From: a virus
IMG/VR virus record: IMGVR_UViG_3300018421_000045
Span: 1-50,632 of that record
DNA: 50,632 bases
Strand: one strand, 5' to 3'
Within the stretch, counting starts at the first letter, position 1. Every line of letters begins with the position of its first letter. Below the pieces are notes generated by a model. It saw only the letters and a list, made by a program, of their open reading frames with translations, made no database searches and had not been told where the DNA came from. The position numbers were made by a program, and so were the translations under genes. Shown here piece after piece: positions 42,808-49,623 of this stretch.

Positions 42808-43350
42808 ATGCCTACATTAAATCCTTCAATATCAGTAGAAATGGATACACAAGGTTCTGGTCTAAGCAACCTCAATCTTTTACAGCCTTCTGCTTTTAAG
42901 TTAGTGGTGGATCGCAAGAACTATCCCAACTTAGAATTTTTTGCTCAATCCGTATTGCATCCTAATGTATCAGTTAATCCCGTAGAGGTACCATACAAGA
43001 GAGTATCTGGTGTACCTTTCGCTGCAGATAAACTTACATATGGTGAACTTACTACAATGGTAATTGTAGACGAAGATCTTAACTCATATACAGAAATGTA
43101 TAATTGGGCCAATAGATTAGTAGAAGAGAATGAAATCTCTGCTACAGACAGAAGATCTTCAAAGGTACCTACTTATTGTGATATCACATTATTGATATTA
43201 AGTAGCCACAACAACACATCCAGAACAATTAAATATATTGATTGTATTCCAACATCTGTGGGTGACATGGCTTTAGAATCTACTAGTGGAGATGTACAAT
43301 ACATTGTATTTCCCTGTAGCTTTAGATTCTCACATTTTGAACTACGCTAA
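42808..43350 (+). CDS. Tail-tube-fold protein (gp3 position; gp19/gp54-like)
   Basis: This 180-aa virion protein shows a tail-tube-type pattern: AFKLVVDRKNYPNLEFFAQS, then NPVEVPYKRVSGVPFAADKL and TYGELTTMVIVDEDLNSYTE with MYNWANRLVEE, ending in a strand FPCSFRFSHFEL. This is the layout of gp19/gp54-family tube proteins. In marine T4-like genomes, the tail-completion protein gp3 (T4: 176 aa) is placed between gp23 and uvsY, and the length here agrees. It could therefore be gp3 or a tube-initiator-like paralog; sequence alone does not decide. It has its own late promoter. Confidence 0.6.
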   Translation: MPTLNPSISVEMDTQGSGLSNLNLLQPSAFKLVVDRKNYPNLEFFAQSVLHPNVSVNPVEVPYKRVSGVPFAADKLTYGELTTMVIVDEDLNSYTEMYNWANRLVEENEISATDRRSSKVPTYCDITLLILSSHNNTSRTIKYIDCIPTSVGDMALESTSGDVQYIVFPCSFRFSHFELR

Positions 43351-43376
43351 ATAATTTTATATTATGAGGATATATT

Positions 43377-43817
43377 ATGGACTTAAAAACTATTCTTGAC
43401 GAATGGAAAAAAGATAGTGTTATTGGTTCGGCACTGGACGAAACATCACGAGCCACACCTACCCTACATGCCAAATACCTTCAATGGTTATCAGAAGCCA
43501 AGCTGGCCAAGAAAAGAGCTGAGATCCAACAGAAGTTATTACTCAAAGACAAATGGCTTTGGTATAATGGTAAGATGTCAGAAGAGAGAATGAAAGAGCT
43601 GGGCTGGGATTTTGATCCACTTGATGGACTCAAAATTATGAAAGGTGAAATGGATTATTACTATGATAGTGATATTGAAATACAACAGTCTGTAGAAAAG
43701 ATTGAGTATTGGAAAACCATTGTAGAAACATTAACTGAGATAGTCAATAACCTTAATTGGCGACACCAGACTATCAGTAATATAATTAGATGGAAGACAT
43801 TTGAAGCAGGCGGTTGA
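43377..43817 (+). CDS. uvsY: Recombination mediator UvsY
   Basis: This 146-aa protein matches T4 UvsY (137 aa), which loads the UvsX recombinase onto gp32-covered single strands. Typical are the start MDLKTILDEWKKDSVIG, then LHAKYLQWLSEAKL (T4 has similar 'YSKWLNKHS'), the basic KKRAEIQQKLLLKDKWLWYN segment, and the final RWKTFEAG (T4: RAFEAGK). It has a GAGG ribosome site. It is followed two bases later by the nuclease and then UvsW, the standard marine T4-like recombination cluster. Confidence 0.92.
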   Translation: MDLKTILDEWKKDSVIGSALDETSRATPTLHAKYLQWLSEAKLAKKRAEIQQKLLLKDKWLWYNGKMSEERMKELGWDFDPLDGLKIMKGEMDYYYDSDIEIQQSVEKIEYWKTIVETLTEIVNNLNWRHQTISNIIRWKTFEAGG

Positions 43818-43819
43818 TT

Positions 43820-44488
43820 ATGTTTAATCATGTAGATCATGGTATTACTCTTCCTAAGATAACAAGGAAGACTACAAAGAAGGGTAGGAAGTATTTCACA
43901 CCAAGTGGAAAAGCCTATCCATCTATTACAACAGTTTGTAGTATTCTTAGTAAGGATAGTATTATCAAATGGCGTAAAAGAGTAGGTGAAGAAGAAGCCA
44001 ATAAAATTTCTCTTCAGGCATCTACAAGAGGTACAGCTGTACATAAGCTGGCAGAAGATTATCTCAACAATGAACCTGATTGGGATAAAGATGTTATGCC
44101 AAACAATCTTTTTTCTTTTAGTCATCTAAAATCAATTATTGATGAACGTATCAATAATGTATGGTTTCAAGAAGAGTATCTCTATAGTGATAAATTAGAA
44201 TGTGCAGGGCAAGTGGATTGTATTGCAGAGTTTGATGGTCAATTATCTATTATTGATTTTAAGACATCACGCAAACCAAAGAAAGTAGAATGGATCACAA
44301 ATTATTTTATTCAGGCTTCATTCTATGCAGCTGCCTTCTATGAGAGAACTGGTATACCCATTAAACAAGGTGTTATACTTATTACGGTTGATCATTCCGA
44401 GCCCCAAATATTTAAGGTAAATACTTTTGATTACCTACCACATTTTATTGACGTGAGAAAGAAATATAAGAATTTAAAGAATGCCTGA
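43820..44488 (+). CDS. RecB-like PD-(D/E)XK exonuclease
   Basis: This 222-aa nuclease has GKAYPSITTVCSIL near the N-terminus, RGTAVHKLAEDYL (~73-85, the conserved H of RecB-family nucleases), then CAGQVDCIAEFDG and LSIIDFKTSRKPKK (Asp ~133 and D-x-K ~147-149, metal and catalytic residues), and the helix QASFYAAAFYERTG carrying the conserved Gln. The start is the ATG two bases after the UvsY stop. It probably processes DNA ends in recombination; marine T4-like phages place this enzyme between uvsY and uvsW, whereas T4 does not have it there. Confidence 0.85.
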   Translation: MFNHVDHGITLPKITRKTTKKGRKYFTPSGKAYPSITTVCSILSKDSIIKWRKRVGEEEANKISLQASTRGTAVHKLAEDYLNNEPDWDKDVMPNNLFSFSHLKSIIDERINNVWFQEEYLYSDKLECAGQVDCIAEFDGQLSIIDFKTSRKPKKVEWITNYFIQASFYAAAFYERTGIPIKQGVILITVDHSEPQIFKVNTFDYLPHFIDVRKKYKNLKNA

Positions 44489-45971
44489 TATTGTTTGTAC
44501 ATTAAAAGATTATAGTATGTTGTTAGTAGATTGTGAAGCCGGACTAGGTGCTGAACTATCCGACTACTTTTCTTTTTATGTACCTGGTTATAAATTTATG
44601 CCAGCCTATAAGAACAGAGTATGGGATGGTAAGATACGATTATTCAATCGCATGAATGGAGAGCTCTCTGCTGGGCTATATACGTATTTGTTAAAGTTTG
44701 CAGCTGAGCGAGGGTATTCTGTTGACACTGAAGAGTCGGATCAATATGGATTTCCGATTCCTCCTCGAGAGCCTCTTCAATATGTGTCTGATTTACTAGC
44801 TGACGCAAAGCTTCCATTTCAGCCTCGAGAATATCAATACGATGCGTTTGAAACAGCCCTAACAAGAAGTCGAGCAATTCTATTATCTCCTACGGGTTCT
44901 GGGAAGTCATTTATTATTTATCTCATGATGAAATATTGGCTTCAGCATATTGCAGATGGTCCAAAAGCAAGTAGAGTACTAGTTATTGTACCTACTACCT
45001 CATTAGTAGAACAAATGTATCAAGACTTTATTGACTATGGTCAAGACCCAGAAGGTATTCATAGAATATATTCGGGTAAAGATAAAGTAACAAATAAATC
45101 TATTATTATTAGTACATGGCAATCTATCTACAAACTTCCAAGAAAATGGTTTGAACAATTTGGTATGATACTTGGGGATGAGTGTCATGGTTTTAAGTCC
45201 AAGTCTCTGTCGTCAATTATGAACAAAGCAACCGAGGCTAAATATAGATATGGATTCACAGGTACACTAGATGGTACCCTAACACACAGATTAATGTTAG
45301 AAGGTTTATTTGGTCCAGTATATCATGTTACCAAAACAAAAGATCTTCAGGATGATGGAACTCTAGCACCACTAGACATTAATGTTCTTTTATTGAACTA
45401 CTCAGAACAAACGAGGAAAGATTTTGGAAAGAAGACATACCAGGAAGAGATTGACTTCATTATTGGAAATGATACTCGTAATAGGCTCATTCGCAATCTC
45501 GCTTTGGATGCTAAGGGAAATACTCTCGTCTTATTTAATCGTGTGGACGCTCATGGAAAACCTCTCTATGATTTGATAAATAATAAGGTAGAGAAGGATC
45601 GAAAGGTATTTTTCGTTAGCGGTGAAGTAGCAACATCTGATAGAGAAGCTATTAGAAGAATCGTGGAGAAACAAAAAAATGCTATTATTGTTGCAAGTCT
45701 TGGTACCTTTAGTACTGGTATTAATATTCGGAATCTGCACAATATCATCTTTGCTAGCCCATCAAAGTCTCAAATTAAGGTCCTACAGAGTATCGGAAGA
45801 GGGTTACGCCAATCCGATGACGGAAGAATCACAACACTCTACGACCTGACTGATGACCTGCATTGGAAGTCCAGAAAAAATTATACTTTGGTTCATGGTG
45901 CTTTAAGGGTTAAGATTTATGAAAAAGAGCAATTCAAATATAAAATTGTTAAGGTAGATATTAATGACTGA
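44481..45971 (+). CDS. uvsW: RNA-DNA and DNA helicase UvsW
   Basis: This 496-aa SF2 helicase is close to T4 UvsW, which unwinds R-loops, drives branch migration and turns off origin replication. An N-terminal DNA-binding region (~1-95, with YKNRVWDGKIRLFN) is followed by Walker A LSPTGSGKS (~136-144), motif II GDECH (~231-235), motif III GFTGTLDG, and motif VI QSIGRGLRQ (~431-439). All helicase motifs are intact. It overlaps the nuclease by 8 nt and the following gene by 8 nt. Confidence 0.95.
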   Translation: MPDIVCTLKDYSMLLVDCEAGLGAELSDYFSFYVPGYKFMPAYKNRVWDGKIRLFNRMNGELSAGLYTYLLKFAAERGYSVDTEESDQYGFPIPPREPLQYVSDLLADAKLPFQPREYQYDAFETALTRSRAILLSPTGSGKSFIIYLMMKYWLQHIADGPKASRVLVIVPTTSLVEQMYQDFIDYGQDPEGIHRIYSGKDKVTNKSIIISTWQSIYKLPRKWFEQFGMILGDECHGFKSKSLSSIMNKATEAKYRYGFTGTLDGTLTHRLMLEGLFGPVYHVTKTKDLQDDGTLAPLDINVLLLNYSEQTRKDFGKKTYQEEIDFIIGNDTRNRLIRNLALDAKGNTLVLFNRVDAHGKPLYDLINNKVEKDRKVFFVSGEVATSDREAIRRIVEKQKNAIIVASLGTFSTGINIRNLHNIIFASPSKSQIKVLQSIGRGLRQSDDGRITTLYDLTDDLHWKSRKNYTLVHGALRVKIYEKEQFKYKIVKVDIND

Positions 45972-46407
45972 ACTCACAAACATAAAACAATTTAAATTAA
46001 GCAATGGCGAAGAAGTCATTTGTGAGGTAGTTGAATGGTCTGATGAAGAGCACTCTGACCTAGTCATTAGAAGAGCTCTTAAATTAAATGTATATGATGA
46101 TGATACTAAGGGTGTAAGGTATTATCATTTTAAACCTTGGATGATGATGCAAGAGGGTGATGAAATGTTTATGACCCTTAATATTAATCATATTATATCC
46201 GAAGCAAATCCTACGGCTAAAGTAATTGCTAATTATATGGAAGCTGTAAAGAATGCAAACTTAACAGAAGAAGAAATCGCTGCGAAGATAGAAGAGCATA
46301 TAGCTAAAATGAGAGCTCAGGTAGAAGAAATTTCATATGCGCACGAGGATTCAGATTATGCTAATATCTTGATGTTTCCACGTGGCGACCCCAAGAAATT
46401 ACACTAG
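45964..46407 (+). CDS. Sm-like-fold hypothetical protein downstream of UvsW
   Basis: This 147-aa protein begins with IKQFKLSNGEEVICEVVEWS, then LVIRRALKLN and RYYHFKPWMMMQEGDEMFMT, a five-strand pattern like Sm/LSm barrels. A long helix (VIANYMEAVKNANLTEEEIA) and an acidic tail follow. It overlaps UvsW by 8 nt, so it belongs to the recombination operon. Similar genes lie next to uvsW in marine T4-like phages. An RNA-binding role is possible but unproven. Confidence 0.6.
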   Translation: MTELTNIKQFKLSNGEEVICEVVEWSDEEHSDLVIRRALKLNVYDDDTKGVRYYHFKPWMMMQEGDEMFMTLNINHIISEANPTAKVIANYMEAVKNANLTEEEIAAKIEEHIAKMRAQVEEISYAHEDSDYANILMFPRGDPKKLH

Positions 46408-46492
46408 TATATCCCCCCTCCTCAAAACCCTCTATTAATTATAACCCGGTTTGCAGGATCTATCAACCCCCTAAATAAAAATAAATTCGCCG

Positions 46493-46521
46493 TTGAATTT
46501 ATATAAAATTTATACTATATT
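46493..46521 (+). promoter_or_regulatory. Host sigma70-type promoter upstream of gp55
   Basis: TTGAAT (46493-46498), 17-nt spacer, TATATT (46516-46521), 24 nt before the gp55 start. It is preceded by CCG and followed by AATAGTAAT, like the promoter at 41837. The 85 nt before it hold an unusual C-rich stretch (CCCCCCTCCTC near 46415) and no gene. Confidence 0.7.
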
Positions 46522-46545
46522 AATAGTAATGTGAAGGATCATATT

Positions 46546-47136
46546 ATGAGTAAAAGAAAAAATATACATTACGTTAACAATAAAGAATTCTCTCAAGCCG
46601 TAGTCGACTATTGTGGTGATTTGGCGGAAGCTAAACAAAAAGAAGAACCATTACCAATTGTGCCTGATTATATCGCTTCATGCTTTCTAAAGATCGCGGA
46701 AGGTCTATCACACAAATCTAACTTCATTAGATATACATATCGTGAAGAGATGGTAATGGATGCTGTAGAGAATTGTCTCAAAGCTATTGAAAACTATAAT
46801 GTTGAGGCTGCTACAAGAACTGGTAATCCAAATGCATTTGCATACTTTACACAAATCTCATGGTATGCTTTTCTTCGTCGTATTGCAAAAGAAAAGAAAC
46901 AACAAGACATTAAATTAAAATATATGACCTCTTCAGGTATTGAGGAGTATATTATTTCTAATGGTGATACACAGTCTAATGCTGTAGTTCAGGCCTTTGT
47001 TGATACTTTAAAAGACCGTATTGACAAAGTAAAAGAAAAAGATGATGAGTTCAAAGTATTTGCTGAAAAAGAAAAGCAACAGAAGAAACTTACTAGAACC
47101 AAGATCGTTGATTCTGATTTAAGAGACTTTTTATGA
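46546..47136 (+). CDS. gp55: Late sigma factor gp55
   Basis: This 196-aa minimal sigma factor (T4: 185 aa) lets host RNA polymerase recognise TATAAATA late promoters. The start is the ATG of MSKRKNIHYVNNKEF with GAAGGA upstream; an in-frame GTG 15 nt earlier coincides with the ribosome site. The sigma region 2-like core is clear: TYREEMVMDAVENCLKAIEN, then PNAFAYFTQISWYAFLRRIA and KEKKQQ. Its target boxes are found before six genes in this window. It overlaps the next gene by ATGA. Confidence 0.93.
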   Translation: MSKRKNIHYVNNKEFSQAVVDYCGDLAEAKQKEEPLPIVPDYIASCFLKIAEGLSHKSNFIRYTYREEMVMDAVENCLKAIENYNVEAATRTGNPNAFAYFTQISWYAFLRRIAKEKKQQDIKLKYMTSSGIEEYIISNGDTQSNAVVQAFVDTLKDRIDKVKEKDDEFKVFAEKEKQQKKLTRTKIVDSDLRDFL

Positions 47137-47888
47137 AAATATTATTGACAGGATGGGAGGGATGTGTTGGATCATCTCTTTCTCTTTACTTAAGGATGGA
47201 AGGCCACGATGTTCAACATTTTCAGGGAGACATTCGTGAATGGGATCGGTGGGCTTTTTATACCGATACATTTTGGGATGCTTTAATTCATCTAGCTGCT
47301 ATACCAGGAGTTCGTAGATCGTTTGATATTCCAGAAGAATATTATGATCATAATGTAAACGGCACCCGTAATGCTTTAAACTTTGCATCAACTGTTTGTA
47401 TCAAACATTTATATGCTTCTTCCTCAAATGCTTATGAATGGTATGGTAATCCATATGCAGCTACTAAGAAGATGTGTGAAGTAATGGGTGAAGAACATTA
47501 TAATGCTAAGGGTATGAGATTCCATACTGTATGGCCTGGACGTGATGATATGCTCTATAAAAAGTTAATGAGAAATGAAGTAGAATATATCAATGCTAAT
47601 CATTATAGGGATTGGATTCACGTTGATGATCTTTGTAATGCCATCTTGACTATTTTAAATAATTGGGATAAAATAGATAAGAAAGTATTAGATATTGGTA
47701 CTGGTTCAACCTTTAATGTATTAGAGATGGCCGAAGAAGTATTTGGCTGGAAAGGTGAGATTCGTCATGAAAATCCTATTGGAGAAAGAGTAAAGACACA
47801 AGCGGATGTACAATACTTATATGATCTAGGATGGAAACCAGAGAAAGATATATTCAGTGAAAATATTAGTGATGGGGTTACCAGGTAG
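47133..47888 (+). CDS. NAD(P)-dependent sugar-nucleotide epimerase/dehydratase-like (SDR)
   Basis: This 251-aa extended short-chain dehydrogenase has a Rossmann cofactor motif TGWEGCVGS at 6-14, an acidic GDI strand end (~36-38), LIHLAAIPG (~60-68), the SSS catalytic stretch (~95-97) and YAATKK (Tyr and Lys of YxxxK, ~106-111). The C-terminal substrate part (HVDDLCNAIL and IGTGSTFNVLEMAEEVFGW) is like sugar-nucleotide epimerases/dehydratases. It is shorter than the usual 300-340 aa. It overlaps gp55 (ATGA) and the kinase gene. It probably makes or remodels a nucleotide sugar. Confidence 0.82.
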   Translation: MKILLTGWEGCVGSSLSLYLRMEGHDVQHFQGDIREWDRWAFYTDTFWDALIHLAAIPGVRRSFDIPEEYYDHNVNGTRNALNFASTVCIKHLYASSSNAYEWYGNPYAATKKMCEVMGEEHYNAKGMRFHTVWPGRDDMLYKKLMRNEVEYINANHYRDWIHVDDLCNAILTILNNWDKIDKKVLDIGTGSTFNVLEMAEEVFGWKGEIRHENPIGERVKTQADVQYLYDLGWKPEKDIFSENISDGVTR

Positions 47889-48318
47889 TGGTAAGTCTAA
47901 GATTTCTAGAGAACTATCGGTTGGGTTAAACTGTGCCAGGTTTGACGCTGATGATATTCGTAAAACAACTCAAGACTGGGACTTTTCTGAAGAGGGAAGA
48001 ATAAGACAGGCTCGTAGAATGGCCAACCTTGCCGACTACGAAAAAGGTTGTGGACGTATTGTAATATGCGATTTTGTTTGTCCTACTGATCTTACTCGTT
48101 ATATTTTCGATGCTGATTTTACAATATGGATGGATACTATTAAAAAAAGTAAATATGATGATACAAATAAAATATTTGAAAAACCTGAGAGTTATGATGT
48201 AAGGATTGATAGATGGATAGATCCAAACCTACTGTACAGTTACTCGGTCGCTGGCAGCCGTGGCATAGAGGTCACACCGAACTTTTTAAAAGAGCTTTTC
48301 AAAAAACTGGTCAAGTAA
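47857..48318 (+). CDS. APS-kinase-like P-loop kinase
   Basis: This 153-aa protein starts best at GTG (MKILVMGLPGSGKS gives the full first strand); the ATG at 47872 would remove part of that strand. Walker A is GLPGSGKS at 7-14. DADDIRKTT and WDFSEEGRIRQARRMANLAD (~41-60) follow the adenylylsulfate (APS) kinase pattern, as does the DTNKIFEKPE ending near 102-111. It is short for APS kinase. The last ~33 residues are encoded in the 106-nt overlap with the next gene. The substrate may be APS or another small phosphate compound. Confidence 0.7.
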   Translation: MKILVMGLPGSGKSKISRELSVGLNCARFDADDIRKTTQDWDFSEEGRIRQARRMANLADYEKGCGRIVICDFVCPTDLTRYIFDADFTIWMDTIKKSKYDDTNKIFEKPESYDVRIDRWIDPNLLYSYSVAGSRGIEVTPNFLKELFKKLVK

Positions 48319-48584
48319 TAATTCAGGTTAGGAAAATGCCTAGAGATGATCAAAACCCATTTGATTATCATGATGTAAGACTTTTTATTACAAATGCACT
48401 TAAAGCAGAGGGATATGTATATGGAAAGGATTACGAAATAAATGATGTTCCTAACATTATAGATATTGCCTTTGGCAGAAATGTGGGTTATACTATTACA
48501 GAACATGATTTAGGTGAAGAGATTCATAAAATCTCAGCGACAAATATTAGAAAGCAATTTAATGAAAGTAGCAATTATCAATGA
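48213..48584 (+). CDS. HxGH-family nucleotidyltransferase (cytidylyl/adenylyl)
   Basis: This 123-aa protein carries GRWQPWHRGH (12-21) and ISATNIRK (~107-114). These are the HxGH and ISxTxxR motifs that bind the nucleotide triphosphate in adenylyl- and cytidylyltransferases such as NadM and glycerol-phosphate types. The length fits a minimal single-domain enzyme. The reaction would be NTP + phosphate-acceptor to NDP-product + PPi. It starts inside the kinase gene (106-nt overlap, other frame) and overlaps gp47 by 23 nt. The acceptor is unknown; NMN or a sugar phosphate is possible. Confidence 0.82.
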   Translation: MDRSKPTVQLLGRWQPWHRGHTELFKRAFQKTGQVIIQVRKMPRDDQNPFDYHDVRLFITNALKAEGYVYGKDYEINDVPNIIDIAFGRNVGYTITEHDLGEEIHKISATNIRKQFNESSNYQ

Positions 48585-49623
48585 CACTCATTGTGGCATT
48601 CGCAATAGCAGCGACATATTTCTCGATAACGCAGAAAAATTTTATTCTGATGTATTTTTTCCTTATCTTTTGGAACATAATATTAGCCATATCATTCACC
48701 TTGGTGACTACTATGATAACCGGAAATTTATTAACTTCCGCGCTCTTCACCGTAACCGTAATCATTTCCTTAAACCGCTTAGAGAGTTAGGTATAACCAT
48801 GGATATCATTTATGGTAACCATGACACATACTATAAGAATACAAATGAACTTAACAGCCTAAAAGAATTACTTGGCCATTATATGAATGAGATTAACATT
48901 ATTCAATCTCCAACCGTAATGGATTATGATGGTATGCAGATGGCAATGGTTCCATGGATATGCCCAGAGAATGAAAAAGAATCTCTAGACTTTATTAATA
49001 ATTGTAAAGCTGATTGGGTAGGTGGTCATTTTGAAATCACCGGATATGAAATGTTTGCAGGTCAGCCATCTCCTCATGGATTGGATCGATCTATATTTAA
49101 ACGATTTGAGAAAGTCATTTCAGGTCATTTTCATCATAAATCATCTCAAGATAATATTGAATATCTTGGATCACAAATGGAGTTCTTTTGGAATGATGCA
49201 CACGATAATAAATACTTTCACGTCTTGGATACGGATCTACGGGTTCTTACTCCTGTGCGCAACCCTCATACTATCTTCCACCGTATTCGGTATGATGATA
49301 CTTGTAACGACTATACTAGCTATGATCTAGATCAAGTTGAAAATAAGTTTGTAAAGATTGTTGTAATCAATAAATCAGATACATTTATGTTTGATAGGTT
49401 TATAGATCGTATTAATAATAGAAACATCCATGAACTAAAGATTGCAGAAAACTTTAACGAATTTCTTGGAGAAAATGTAGAAGATCAAGAAATATCGGTT
49501 GAAGATACCTCTACATTGCTCTATACTTATATAGACGCAGTTGATACAGATCTTGATAAAGATAAGATCAAACATCAAATGTCTGAATTGATGGTAGAAG
49601 CCCAAACCCTAGAAGTAGTATGA
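48562..49623 (+). CDS. gp47: Recombination nuclease gp47 (Mre11-like)
   Basis: This 353-aa protein (T4: 339 aa) is the nuclease subunit of the gp46/gp47 complex that resects double-strand ends. The start is the ATG of MKVAIINDTHCG; a GTG 48 nt earlier in frame is unsupported. Metal ligands are seen in NDTHCG (~8-13), HLGDYYDNR (~47-55), GNHDTYY (~86-92), GGHFE (~158) and SGHFHH (~192-197). All phosphoesterase motifs are intact. It ends in an ATGA overlap with gp46. Confidence 0.94.
   Translation: MKVAIINDTHCGIRNSSDIFLDNAEKFYSDVFFPYLLEHNISHIIHLGDYYDNRKFINFRALHRNRNHFLKPLRELGITMDIIYGNHDTYYKNTNELNSLKELLGHYMNEINIIQSPTVMDYDGMQMAMVPWICPENEKESLDFINNCKADWVGGHFEITGYEMFAGQPSPHGLDRSIFKRFEKVISGHFHHKSSQDNIEYLGSQMEFFWNDAHDNKYFHVLDTDLRVLTPVRNPHTIFHRIRYDDTCNDYTSYDLDQVENKFVKIVVINKSDTFMFDRFIDRINNRNIHELKIAENFNEFLGENVEDQEISVEDTSTLLYTYIDAVDTDLDKDKIKHQMSELMVEAQTLEVV

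Noticed and set aside
43661-44125. 154-codon antisense frame across uvsY and the nuclease
   Set aside because: Lies opposite two well-supported genes; hydrophobic, low-complexity, no ribosome site.
47140-47160. TTGACA hexamer near the start of the epimerase gene
   Set aside because: Inside coding sequence with no -10 box at proper spacing.
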